This document shows, piece after piece, positions 44,499-55,204 of a stretch of DNA of 64,000 nucleotides. The notes beneath the pieces were generated by a model. The model saw only the letters and a list, made by a program, of their open reading frames with translations. It searched no databases and was not told the DNA's origin. The stretch spans positions 22,474,776 through 22,538,775 of the forward strand of contig CAXIPT010000001.1 in the NCBI GenBank assembly GCA_964030475.1, in the 5' to 3' direction. The stretch is from Tethya wilhelma (taxonomy: Eukaryota; Porifera; Demospongiae; Tethyida; Tethyidae). The position numbers and the translations under genes were made by a program. The number at the start of each line of letters is the position of its first letter. Within the stretch, counting starts at the first letter, position 1.

Positions 44499-46429
44499 AA
44501 ATGGATTGACTCCTCAAGCATGTACCTGTTGAAATCGTTTTGATGAAATAATAATGATAGTATTGTCTGGTAATATTCATCATCTATATTATAGTCTGTG
44601 AGTGCACTAATCTGAGTTCGATTAGCTAATGGCAGAGTAGACCATGATGTAAGTTGTACTGTTCACACTCCCTTTACAGCTAGGAAGTTTTACTAGAAAC
44701 AGTTATCAACAGTTAATACTGCTGGGCTAATGTTTTAACTTAATTGTACGAATACTGCTTAAAAGGAAAGCTTTTTATAGAAAGCTTTTGTAGATCACGA
44801 TATACCCTTACTAATATTTATGTCTAATAATTCTCTATAGTGCATACATGTACAAATTTCACACAGATGTTGATCACACATGTCAACCTAATCCATTTCA
44901 AACATGAATTTTTTTGATGTGAGCCATCCACAAATTAAGGTTACCCTCCACGAAACTTTCCCTGTATAATTATGTTGTCACAGCTAAGTAAGTCTGACAC
45001 TTGGCATGTAATCTTATGCCCTTCCAGGAAAAATGTGGTTTTGTGTAATTTGGTATAGCAGAAGTCCTATGACAAAATTTTACACCTAGCTGAAGCAGCT
45101 GATATACACGTGGAGTTCAATTACATCATCCACGTACTTTGAACTTCATGTCTATATATATCTTAAGTGTGCACTAACTATTGGATAGTCAGGTGTTTAG
45201 AAGATAAAATAAGGTTAGATATGTTAATGTTTCAGATAAAACGGAACCTTATGCATAACTAATTTTGTACTTCTTTGATGCACATCTAAATAATTAATGA
45301 TCAATCATCACTTTCCTTGTCATACCCATGCACTGAAACAAATCTATAGAGATACAAGTTTATCATGTACATGCTATTCTGCTGGTGGTAAACCCCTTAC
45401 CTACATAATTATAAAAATTAATTGATGGATTAAAATATTTTAAAAAATTAATTAAAACAATATATTGCTAGCAATTCTTTGTAAGAAAACAATTCCCAAC
45501 TGGACTATATACGAGATAGTCAACAAACATTACAATTTCTATTCAGAACTACACCTGGTTGACTCCAAATGGTTAAATCTCAAGTTTTTGATAACTACAG
45601 TAGTTTTTTTTCATTGACTTACCTTGTTTAAACAACTTGGGCTCTTCTTTCAGGTGTACTAGGTGATCACAACCTCTAAATTGCTTGGAACTGGTATAGT
45701 AGTAATGCACAAAATTTCTTGGTAACTCACTCTGAATCTCACTATACACTGCCAAAATCTCCCCCACACCATTACATAATATGGTAACATGTAGAAGTGT
45801 TTTTGAATGAAGCCAAATGTGATTCAGAAGCCTCCTAGCTAAGATCAAAAGTGCCAGATGTGCTAGTTATATTAGCCACTGATATGGTATTAGAACTGTA
45901 CATAAGTGGTTCTTTTATATACCACTTGTGCACTGAGAATTAAGTTAACAAGTTCAAACTAATTCTATCACTAAGAACTAGCCTAGATCAGGCTAAGCAA
46001 GAATAGACTCTTTAGCTTACAACAAAAGCAGATCCTAACCTTTTGATCAGCTTATTCTACAATAATCTGACTACCATTTGGAAGTCCTTATTGCAACAAA
46101 CTTCAGTTGAAGTACCTATTCTACTAATAAATTTCTATTGTTGTTGCATGCATAAGTTTAATGCATGTTCCTATTTTTATTGTAGCTATAGGTATTATTT
46201 GCTGCCAGTTGAAAGGTGAAGAAGGAAAAGAAGGTGAGAGCAGTCAGATTATTATGTTGCTATGGCTGGTGGCTGTGCATGTTTACTTAATTGTGGTCTG
46301 TAACCTGGGTCAGAAAGTTCCCACAAAGGATGTGGTGTTGCACAATTAGCATGCCAGTGGTTTCTCTCAAAAAAAAAACCTTAGCTGGTTCTGAAACCAC
46401 ACCACCTACTAGTAGACAGTATATATATA
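44499..46429. other. Upstream flank of the beta-helix gene, no clear gene
   Basis: The minus-strand gene's promoter must lie in the first part. One open segment on the minus strand (45848-45573) ends with a reasonable donor (AACAAG/GTAAGT at about 45625) and could be an exon, but it has no recognisable domain. The rest is AT-rich. Confidence 0.35.
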
Positions 46430-47114
46430 CAAGTAGTAAAAATTTGCAAAAATAAGCAGTGTAGGAATGGGCAGTGCAGTAAAAAGCAATGAAACAAGGC
46501 AAGAATCGGAACTTCGGCACATGACTACTTCATTTTCAGTCGATCTCCTAGGCATGTTGTGATTCTCAGCTCTGGTCAGTAGTCATGCATGATATCACTT
46601 GGTTAATTGGGATGAAGTATCAGTAGGCATGCAGGTAAATGTTTGTTTGATCAAAAGACTTTAACAGGATCCAGATAAGATCTGGAAAATTTTTTGTCCA
46701 GATTCTGAAATTTTAAAGAGTTTAAAAAGCTTAGACCTAAGCCGCTTGATTAGGCCTAAGCTGGTCTAAGCTTAGATCTAAGCTTCATGATTAAGCCTAA
46801 GCAGGTCTAAGCTTAGGCCTAAGCTTCAATGATTACGTCTAAGCTTAGACCTAAGCTTCATGATTAGGTCTAAGCTTAGGCCTAAGCTTCAAGATTAGGT
46901 CTAAGCTTAGGCCTAAGCTCGAGTGATTAGGTCTAATCAAAGAGGCTTAGATCTAAGCCTTGAAAAGTGTTTGAAAACTCAGAATTTGGAAAAAAAAAAT
47001 TTCCGGATCTTATCTGGATTCTGTGCCGAAGTTCCGATTCTTGCCTTGTTTCATTGCTTTTTACTGCACTGCCCATTCCTACACTGCTTATTTTTGCAAA
47101 ATTTTTACTACTTG
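46430..47114. mobile_element. 685-bp element with about 91-bp terminal inverted repeats and palindromic array
   Basis: The left arm (46430-46520, starting CAAGTAGTAAAAATTTGCAA) is the near-exact complement of the right arm (47023-47114). The centre (about 46730-46965) is an array of TAGGTCTAAGCTTAGGCCTA-type palindromes. Arm-like sequences recur at 14802-14930, about 48340-48410 and 51766-52135. It has no coding capacity. Confidence 0.88.
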
Positions 47115-47129
47115 TTCATTCACTTTTTT

Positions 47130-47690
47130 CAACACTAAGGTGCATGAAGGCTAGCAGAGACTGGTCAGTCTCTGAAAAAAGCAGGAGTGCTTCCAGGAAC
47201 ATTAAATGCGCATGCACATTATATGAGTGCAAACCACATGGTATATTGACGACCTTTACCTACCTAAAATGGCTACGTTACAGTACAGTAATTTTTATAC
47301 GAGAATTTCAAAGCTGCCTAGATTTTATTTGTTAGCTTTTAGGCAGCAAACGAGTATCAAAGAACGTACTTCAGAAGAAATAAAGTTACTGTGTACAGTC
47401 AAAGTTGGCTCAATGTCTTTTGTTTCTCTGGAAATCGCGTTCAAGTAAGTCAGTTAGGAAGGGAGGGAGGGAGGAAGAAAGAAAACAAAATTGCATTGTT
47501 GTGGCTTCTCGCCAGCGCTCTCTCCAGGGTGCTCTAGGAAGTTTCTGCCAGATTTGTTGGTGCATGCAGTTATAAAACTACCTAAGAGAGGCCTCTATGT
47601 ATGTTTGAAGGCTTAGCTATCTTTCCCTGAGAGTTTATAAGCATGAACATTTTGTATTGTGTCAATGGGACAGTCGGCCCATTCCTACTA
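47130..47690. repeat. Dispersed repeat, inverted partner of 58795-59310
   Basis: About 550 bp is homologous, in inverse orientation, to 58795-59310. Shared blocks include TTACAGTACAGTAAT and TTTCAAAGCTGCC, and the end is GGACAGTCGGCCCA. It is moderately diverged, has no intact coding frame, and belongs to an unclassified mobile family. Confidence 0.7.
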
Positions 47691-48944
47691 TACGTACTAC
47701 CGTACGTATGATAAGCAGTTTAGATTCCATGAATCAATTTCACCAAAGTGAAACATGGCCCATGGAATCATTCATTGTTGTACATGTTTGTTTGTGTTTG
47801 TGTGTGTGTGTGTGTGTGTTTGTGTGCATGTTCATGTGTGTTGGAGGTGAATTTGGTGTCCTAGCTAGCATCAGTATCCCCTTTTCAGTCATAGTTTTAA
47901 ATGTATGGCATATAGTGACAGCAAGTCAATAACAAGTAATATAAAATCTTTTAAACAATAAGCAGTTTGGGAATAGATATATATATAGTAATGCTGTAAA
48001 AAAATACATGCAGGCAGGTCACTTGACCCCAGAAAGTAGTGTGGTTTTGCTTAAGTACAGCTTTACCACATTTGTGGTTAATGGAATGTCTGTACTTAAT
48101 GTATGGGGCATACGCGTAACTTTTGAATGGTAAGGGGTAGCACTTTTAAAAAGCATCAAACCAATCTACGTGAAATTTGTAATCAAATGGTATCTATAGT
48201 AGCACAATTCATAGATATATGACCAAGTTATGAAGAAATTTTGAAGGCTCAAGTGAAAGGGAATAGACTTTAGTTTGCTGCAAGACTTTGGCATTAAGAT
48301 AAAAGCCGTCATGTACTAAAATTGCTTGTTTCAGTATACTTTTAGCCCTGTCCATTCCAATATACACTGCTTATTTTAATTTATTAAATTTTTTCTACTT
48401 GTGTGTATCTGGCCTAAGAGTGATTTTTTTAATATCAAAAAGAAATGGAGTTGTGTTAGATAAGCTTTGATGTGCTGAATTGTTCATAATTTATAGCTGA
48501 ATCATAGTCAGGACTAGCTTAGTAATGCTCAGTGATTTTATTTACAGCATCACTTGCACATTGTGTGCTCACTGAAAACACAGGAATGTGACCCCTGTGG
48601 AAATAAATTAAAGGAGACTAAACACAAAATTAATATTACAATGCAATAGTTAAAATGGATAATGAGGGAAGGAAATGGGAATTGACCAGTTTAATTTTTC
48701 CTCAATTGAGTCTGATAGGCCAATCTTTCATACAGTGCTGTTAACGTTGTTTACTAAGCCTAGTATATCAAAATAACACACTATTGCTTGTAATATATGT
48801 AGTGGTTACAATGAAGTGAATCATTGTAGCTACTTATATGACTTACAAGCTGGTATTAATGATTTAATGAATCCTTTTATACGTACATCACCACCCATCA
48901 CATAGCAATGGGAACCTGCATACTCTAAAATCTAAGGAAGAAAA
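47691..48944. other. Repeat-rich non-coding region
   Basis: The region contains a (TG)n microsatellite near 47793-47824 and, at about 48104-48250, a TATGGGGCA..TAACTTTTGAxTGGTAAGG block also seen in the MITE at 62098. A fragment of the 91-bp arm repeat lies near 48340-48410. No gene is seen. Confidence 0.5.
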
Positions 48945-49641
48945 TAACTTACAAAAAGCTACAGTCAATAGAAAAGTACGTGGGTGCTGAACCACCTAAG
49001 GAATCAGTTAGACTGATTCTCCTTGTGTAACAAGAACAAAAAGTGGGCTGGATACAAAAGGCTGAGCCAATAACTACCTATTATTGTAATGATAATGGCA
49101 TAACCCTTCAAAGAACCTTCCTTCCACCTGAGCTCAAAGTGGTTTCAGATTTATACATTCCCTTGTGCTGAAGCCATCATTCTATTGAAGTTGGATGTGG
49201 AAAGTATGCTATCAAGTTATGGTGTCAGATCACATTGAAGATATTGACACCTCAAGCTTAAGGATCTCAAGTCTTTGTTGTCAATGAATACATGGAGAGG
49301 CCCACATACTGAAATATAAACAAATGATAGACTAAGGAGTGGGAAACAAAAATAGTTTATGATATCCACTAAAGGATGAAATGCAGTTGCTAAAGTATAC
49401 TACTATTGCCAGCACTGAAGCACTAATGTGTCTGAAAAACTTGTACATATATGTCTTGAGAAAGTTGTATTGTTGCTGAACATAATAATTTGAGCCAACA
49501 AGCTAAGACTGTCCTCTAAGTACAATCGTGATCAAACTGACTATATGAAGACAATAATAATGAGTATCAGTTGATGGCACTGTTCACTGCAGCCTAAGCA
49601 GCTGCCAATTTTGTTCATAACTGTTTTAATGAGAAGCATTA
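48945..49641 (+). pseudogene. Decayed copy of the nucleoside-phosphorylase-like exon
   Basis: This stretch aligns along its whole length with the exon at 35389-36334 (for example TCAGTTAGACTGATTCTCCT and AAAAAGTGGGCTG). It carries many stops and indels and has lost parts. It keeps the order of the phosphorylase domain up to the AAAxAAxFVH end. No ROC-COR sequence is recognisable upstream, so it is an isolated relict exon or the end of a lost family member. Confidence 0.8.
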
Positions 49642-50074
49642 GTGTCTGATGTATAATTAATGTAATTAATTAATGTTTTTAATTAAATTTTAACTCATAC
49701 TGTCTCTTACATTCATCTCAAGATATACTATTTTTGTATTTCAAAAGACATGCAAGCCTGTTTATGTACTGTATACTACATGTAATAATTTTATAGTAAA
49801 TTAGTAACAAGAGCTCAGAGAGCTCGTACCCGTGCACTGCAAGTGAAGGATCTCTCAAGCCCACAGAGTCTCATGCAGTTTTCGGTGAGTCAAAATCCGG
49901 ATACTGCAATATGAAAGTATACGGACTACTGGCTACTACGTAATCTAAAGTGGCCACGTGGCATGAAAGAGCGTAGAAACAGAAATCACTGATTCTGCGA
50001 TCTTGAAACATGGAAAACAAGCGTTTTCTAGCTTCTAAGATGTCTCTTTGCATCGCCAATTCAGATTCTAAGCG

Positions 50075-50101
50075 TTTCGTCCATAGTATTGGACTCGTCA
50101 G
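50075..50101 (-). ncRNA. Hammerhead ribozyme core, left arm
   Basis: On the minus strand the sequence reads CTGACGA, then GTCC-loop-GGAC (a 4-bp stem II with an 8-nt loop), then GAAA. These are the conserved hammerhead core boxes CUGANGA and GAAA. Stems I and III were not established and the cleavage-site triplet is unclear, so activity is unproven. Confidence 0.65.
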
Positions 50102-50285
50102 GAATATAAAAATGAAAAAATGGCTATATAATTACAAAAAATAGAATACCTTGAAGCATACCATAGCAAAAGAACAATAGTACGAACACGTGCACCAAAC
50201 ACAATCAAGGCACAATAGAACAAAAAAAAACAAAAAAAAACATAGGGCTGTCTGACTAGGTTTTTTTTTTGTTCTATTTCTATAT

Positions 50286-50483
50286 TTGTATATTCCTTTT
50301 AATTCGTATCATCCGCTTCATTCTAAGAAGAGTTTCATTAAGGCAGAACTAATTTGCAATGTTAGGCTCTCTTCTAACTTTAGAGATTTTCAAGACATCA
50401 GAAAACAAGTTTTTCAACTGGCTCCGAAACAGGGTAAAAGGTTCTTGTGTGATATTTTTAATGAGATTAATTATTTATCTTGA
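50286..50483 (+). pseudogene. Reverse-transcriptase C-terminal fragment
   Basis: The frame contains FNSYHPLHSKKSFIKAELIC followed by a spaced R..SNFRDF..... segment. This resembles the region after the RT core in Penelope-like and some non-LTR elements. The rest of the polymerase is absent. Confidence 0.5.
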
Positions 50484-50833
50484 AGTAAATATCTTGGTGT
50501 CAAAAGGAGGACAGACCTAAAGGATCACCATGCCAGTGTTTTTTAACTGTTCAAAACCCTTTATTTCATGGAGTTGCTTTGCTTTGTTTTGTTCTTATCT
50601 TGAACTAGATGTTGTCATTCTTATGCGTCAACTTTCAATATTGGAAAGTTTTTAGGGCTGTCTGGTCAACGTTGATCAGACAGCCCTATGTTTTTTGTTT
50701 TTTTGTTCTATTGTGCCTTGATTGTGTTTGGTGTTCATACTATTGTTTGGTGTTCGTACTGTTATGGTACACTTCAAGGTATTCTATTTTTGTAATTATA
50801 TAATATAGCCATGTTTTCACCGATGCTTTATTC

Positions 50834-50860
50834 CTGACGAGTCCAACACTATGGACGAAA
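50834..50860 (+). ncRNA. Hammerhead ribozyme core, right arm
   Basis: CTGACGA, GTCC-loop-GGAC and GAAA appear in order on the plus strand, differing from the left-arm copy at one loop base within the core. After GAAA the sequence is AGCTTAGAATCT, versus CGCTTAGAATCT in the left arm. Preservation of the core in both arms supports a ribozyme origin. Confidence 0.65.
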
Positions 50861-50880
50861 AGCTTAGAATCTAAATTTTA

Positions 50881-51765
50881 CAACATTTCAATGAACATTA
50901 TTTTAACTGTAAAAAGGCCAGCTCACAGTTTATGTTGATTTGCATGCGCTTTCACCACTAGCCCTTATTTTGTGCATAGATAATGTATTGTAGGGCACTA
51001 TGTTAGCCCTACATTATCTGTTTTGTGTACAAAAGCGTACTTGCAAATGAACACAAAAATCCTACAAGGAACCACGCCTCTAAGTAGGCAGGGTCAAACA
51101 ATTTTTGTTTATCTAGTAAGTAGTTTCATTAAACAGGAAGTCCCTGTCATATTCAGGGCTATTTCTGGCAATGCTTTGACTTGGGTAATATCATCATGTA
51201 CTGAGAATTTAATATACTATTTCTATGCTAAGAACTTTCTTTGTGATCAAATAATTATATGGAGCATAATATAAAATTATTTTTGCTAATTTCTTTCCTA
51301 TACAACAAATTTTAGCCTTTTGTTTTCATGTTAGCAAAATCTCACACCAAAATAATGAATATTCATGTCAATAATGATCTGTCAATGAAACACGTTAGGT
51401 AGATACCTTAGCAGGTAGCCAAATTTTTTCAGGAGATAAATATCATGACCCTCTATAATCTAGACTAGTGTGATTGGTAAGAAGAAGAAAACAGTAGGTG
51501 TGCATTATATAGAAAAGCTCCAGGCAGTATTTTTCATATTTTTGAACCCCATTTTGGATTTAGGCATATATTAATGGAAAAAATATTTGTACAAAAATGG
51601 TTACCATAGCAACAGAGAAACATTTTGCCTAATTAATTATTCATTTTTGCTGATTTAGCAAAGTATAAAATGGTCACATGATCTAGTAATTTTGACTTGA
51701 ATCTATACCTACGTTTCCATGGTTACTAATTAGTTTAAAAGTTATTGCAACTTTGAATATTATAC
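50881..51765. other. AT-rich non-coding region
   Basis: I see no gene, clear repeat or regulatory element here. Confidence 0.5.
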
Positions 51766-52135
51766 ACAAGTAGTAAAAAATAAGCATGTGCAGGAATTAA
51801 TGGGCAGTGCTGTAGCTAAAAATATCGCCCAAGGAATGTCTCAATTCGGCACATGGCTACTTCAGTTTTATCTTTGATGCTTCATAATAGTACTAAATGC
51901 AATGATCTACAGCTTATTATTGGTTCATATTCATACCAAGCAGTTGGCTAAGAAGTGAAGTAAAGTATATAGCAGACAGGTTACTTTGAGTAGATTGCTG
52001 GCCAAGAGTTGGGCGAAAAAAAATGAAGTAGTCATGTGCTGAAATTGAAACATTCCTTGTTCCAACAAGAAAAAAAAAAAATTAGAAATATAATGCAAAC
52101 ATAGGAATGACCAAATCATAAAAACTGAGTAAACA
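51766..52135. mobile_element. Decayed terminal-inverted-repeat element
   Basis: The left part (CACAAGTAGTAAAAAATAAG, then GGGCAGTGCTGTAGCT, then TCAATTCGGCACATGGCTAC) belongs to the same family as the arms at 46430-47114. The right part (about 52025-52070; ATGAAGTAGTCATGTGCTGA) is the inverted counterpart. Confidence 0.65.
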
Positions 52136-52154
52136 AGATCTAGATAAGAATGAT

Positions 52155-52368
52155 TGTCAGATTGAGCGAGGAGTTCATTTCACTGTGTCACCTATGTCTG
52201 TAGTATGAACGAACTGTGAATAATGTATTTTGACATTAGTACTTAATTATGATGTAATTTCTGGTATATATGCTATGTAAATAGTGAACACTTGTTTTTA
52301 TCTGTGTGTCTATATTGTGCTGGTTACAAGAAGAATAAATATTCTTTACGACTTGAAGTAACACTACA
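52155..52368 (+). mobile_element. Probable 5' long terminal repeat
   Basis: A segment starting TGTCAGATTGAGCGAGG and ending CACTACA is followed at once by TGGTGTCAGGAGTGG, a typical primer-binding-site type sequence starting with TGG. The gag ATG follows 25 bp after the putative end. No 3' partner was found in the window, so the left boundary is uncertain. Confidence 0.5.
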
Positions 52369-52392
52369 TGGTGTCAGGAGTGGCCGAGAAAG

Positions 52393-53406
52393 ATGGCAAC
52401 AGCAAGTATTCAGCTAAAGCCACCCGAAGCCTTTGACTTCAAGCAACCAGACAGCTGGATGCGATGGAAGAGACGTTTTGAACAGTTTAGAGTCGTGTTC
52501 GGGCTGGACTCAGAAGACGAGAAGAAGCAAATAAGCACGCTATTGTACTGCCTTGGGGAAGAAGCAGAAGTGGTGCTGGCTTCAACCAATATCTCAGAAG
52601 ACGACAAGAAGAAGTACGCCTCAGTCGTAGGCAAGCTAGATGAGTTCTTTGCTGTCCGAAAGAACGTCATATTTGAGAGAGCCAGCTGCAGGTTCAATCG
52701 TAGGTCACAAAACAAAGGCGAATCAATTGAACAGTTTATTACAGCTCTGTATCATCTTGTCGAGACATGCACTCTTAGGGATGAGATGCTGCGTGACCGA
52801 ACTGTCGTCGGTATCAGAGACGCCGCACTCTCTGGACGTTTGCAGATGGATGCATCCTTGACACTAGACAGAGCCAAGAAGATGGTGAGGCAAAAAGAAG
52901 CCATCGCTGCACAAGGTCTGCAGCTGCGAGCTGACGGCAGCAAAGACTCGCCAATCATTGTTGATGCTACCACAAGCCACAAGACAGGGAAAACCTGGAA
53001 GCAGCGTAAGAACAAACCACAAGGAGGGTCAAAGACCACCGCTCAAAAGGCACTATGTACACGATGTGGTAACAAGGATAGTAAGGCTGATAAATGCCCA
53101 GCCAAAGGTGAAACCTGTCGTAAGTGCAACAGGAAAGGTCAATTTACTGCTCAATGTTTTTCCAAGACAGTTGCTGAGACTACTACTGACGAATTCAGTT
53201 TTGACACTGTGTTTGTAGGAACTATGAGAGGTGCTAAGGAATTTTCGTGGAATACCTCAGTCAACGTCGGTACTACCTCTGTAAATTTCAAGTTAGACAC
53301 AGGAGCTGAAGCGTTGGAAATAAGGCTAATAAACTACAAAAGAAGAAACTACAGTCGTAAGTATAAGTACACTACATTTACTGAATATGTTATTGTTAGT
53401 AGATAA
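52393..53406 (+). CDS. LTR-retrotransposon Gag with start of protease (truncated)
   Basis: The gag-like protein has a capsid-type region (FDFKQPDSWMRWKRRFEQF, ESIEQFITALYHL). A basic linker and two Cys-rich knuckles follow (CTRCGNKDSKADKC and CRKCNRKGQFTAQC; the second has Gln where His is usual). A retropepsin start, FKLDTGAE, comes next, and homology breaks off near 53310. Reverse transcriptase, RNase H and integrase are missing. The element is a Ty3/gypsy-type remnant that can no longer move by itself. Confidence 0.85.
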   Translation: MATASIQLKPPEAFDFKQPDSWMRWKRRFEQFRVVFGLDSEDEKKQISTLLYCLGEEAEVVLASTNISEDDKKKYASVVGKLDEFFAVRKNVIFERASCRFNRRSQNKGESIEQFITALYHLVETCTLRDEMLRDRTVVGIRDAALSGRLQMDASLTLDRAKKMVRQKEAIAAQGLQLRADGSKDSPIIVDATTSHKTGKTWKQRKNKPQGGSKTTAQKALCTRCGNKDSKADKCPAKGETCRKCNRKGQFTAQCFSKTVAETTTDEFSFDTVFVGTMRGAKEFSWNTSVNVGTTSVNFKLDTGAEALEIRLINYKRRNYSRKYKYTTFTEYVIVSR

Positions 53407-53418
53407 TGTATGGATTGT

Positions 53419-54411
53419 TTACACTGGGTACTGCCTACTAATATGCAAACACACATTTGCTAAAGCCTCCCCAGCAGTTTTCCCACACCTCTCTCTCCAC
53501 ATAAATTCATCAAGATGAAGAGCCAGCTGTTCAGAGCTAATCCCCTTCATCCGTTTGAACTTTGTCTTGACCCGGTTCCAATAGCTCTCGACAGTCTGGG
53601 TATTGACTCCAGTGGTAGGATCAACAAAATGGAGTGAGTGATTGACAACCCCATGCCCTGCAATTCCTGGTAGGGATGCCACTCTCCTGTATGCTCGCCA
53701 ATCATCACTCCAAATTGTCGTACCAGGTAGTGTGTGCTGTTGGATGATCGGCAGAAGAGTTGCACGGTCTCTACTGGGAACCAACTCCATGTAACCAAGA
53801 GCAGGGGTGTGTGAGGTGTCAACAAGTCCGAAGACCCACTGTTCCCTTCCTGGTCGTCGTCCACGATTGTACTACATGTACATACATTGTTTGTATGCAG
53901 TATGTTAAAGTCTGTCTATACTAAAAATTATTTTAATTTACTAATTAATTTTTAATTGTAATTATACCTTTGGTTTGTGAGTGAGCAAACTTTCATCGAT
54001 CTGCACAACAACACCAGGTCCACCTAATCTGATTGGTGTTTGGAGCAGCCAAGTTGTGCAGACCTCCCTCAACCACTGGTACACTGCACAGGCAGATGCC
54101 TCAGTTACCTCGGCCTCTTCAGCAGCATCTGTGACTGGGTAGTTCCTAGCCCACCAGTACATCAAGATCATCCACTTCTTCAAAGGTAGACGAGACTTAG
54201 AAAAAAAACTACCATCTCTGATTGATGTGCACTTGTGACATGCAGGGCAGCGAAACCTGGTGCCATCACTAACATCAGATCTGTCTGAGAGCTGCATAGC
54301 GGTGCCACAGGGACATGTCTTGTTTGTAGCCAAAAGACCCTTTCTTTGCAGATAGGTGATCAGCTGATCAGTTTCTCCAAAAATCACTGGACCTAGCTGC
54401 AAGATGGGCAT
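53419..54411 (-). CDS. IS1595/Merlin-type DDE transposase, one intron, apparently intact
   Basis: Exons 54411-53968 and 53871-53419 join in phase 0 (donor AAG/GTATAA, acceptor GTACATGTAG), giving 298 residues. The N-terminus has a zinc ribbon (CPCG...CPAC). A helix-turn-helix-like segment leads into the DDE core: QIDESLL (first Asp), NRGRRPGREQWVFGLVD across the intron, IWSDDWRAY (second Asp), NHSLHFVD and VESYWNRVK (Glu). This is the ISXO2-like domain known from bacterial IS1595 and eukaryotic Merlin elements. The intron shows eukaryotic residence. Terminal inverted repeats were not identified, so it may be an immobile or domesticated copy. Confidence 0.85.
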
Positions 54412-54561
54412 GTTGAACTTTCCCGCTCGCGGGAATCAATTTATTTCTACACATGCGTATAACCTATCAAGTGACCACACCCCTTAATTAATTGTAGGGG
54501 GCGTGCCCATGTCCCCGCCCACTTAATTAGACCGTTCGCGCCCTTTGTCCGTTCTTTATAG

Positions 54562-54852
54562 GAGATCCCAGCACTTCCATCTTCACTGACTTCCACATTG
54601 CCTCGGCTCTCTTGATTTTTCCCCAATATCAAGGCCCTTGTAACTGTTCTATGTACTCTCCCAGTTACCTCTTGTAGTGCTGAGAGGTCCTTTAGTGGAC
54701 TCAAAAGGATAAAATCTCCTCTTCGCTCTGGAATGATAAATGAACGTCTTTCTGGTTTAGCTTTACTCCATATGCATCTTGACATACCAGTTGACATTGA
54801 GGAAATTATTGATGAGTTTTTCAGACGTAACCCTAGGCGAATACAACTGTGA
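54562..54852 (+). pseudogene. hAT transposase C-terminal dimerisation fragment
   Basis: The plus-strand frame ends at TGA 54850-54852 and contains FFPNIKALVTVLCTLPVTSC, then SAERSFSGLKRIKSPLRSGM and ERLSGLALL. This is the classical hAT C-terminal dimerisation domain (TCSAERSFS core). An in-frame TGA (54613-54615) lies just before it and the rest of the transposase is missing. Confidence 0.85.
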
Positions 54853-55204
54853 AGAGTGAACATGAACTTCTCTTTGTCTTGCTTGTTTTTTAATACACAC
54901 ACACTACACTACACTTTGATATAATAATACGTAATTAACTGCACGTGATGAAATGAATGGGCGTGGCTTCTGGTAAAAATTTTCGCGCGCGCTCTGCGCG
55001 CGATTTTGCTCTCCCTTTATTAAAATCCTGGCTACGCCGCTGAGGCTTAATACTAGCCACAAAATTGCTATCAAATGCATACCATCAGGACAGGGACTTA
55101 CACAAACATTTCCATTCCCCCTAGCTCCGTGTATGCCAAATGAGACTGCGACCATGCAACAAGAGCACACTAATGGATGTATTTTGTTCCAAGTAATTCT
55201 GTGT
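54853..55204. other. Repeat-like flank
   Basis: The segment contains the GC-rich palindrome CGCGCGCTCTGCGCGCG near 54985-55001 next to a GGGCGTGGCTTC box. No gene is seen. Confidence 0.45.

Larger units (their letters stand above)
50049..50880. mobile_element. Penelope-like retroelement remnant with inverted terminal arms
   Basis: Two inverted arms of about 200 bp (about 50056-50250 and 50657-50877) flank an interior with a reverse-transcriptase-like fragment. The arms share GGCACAATAGAAC, AATAGAATACCTTGAAG and GGACTCGTCAGGAATA blocks. Each arm carries a hammerhead-ribozyme core. Penelope-like elements are known to combine such ribozymes with direct or inverted terminal repeats. The coding part is nearly all lost. 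Confidence 0.7.

Noticed and set aside
54447..54902. 151-codon minus-strand frame as a gene
   Set aside because: It is the antisense shadow of the hAT dimerisation domain read clearly on the plus strand.
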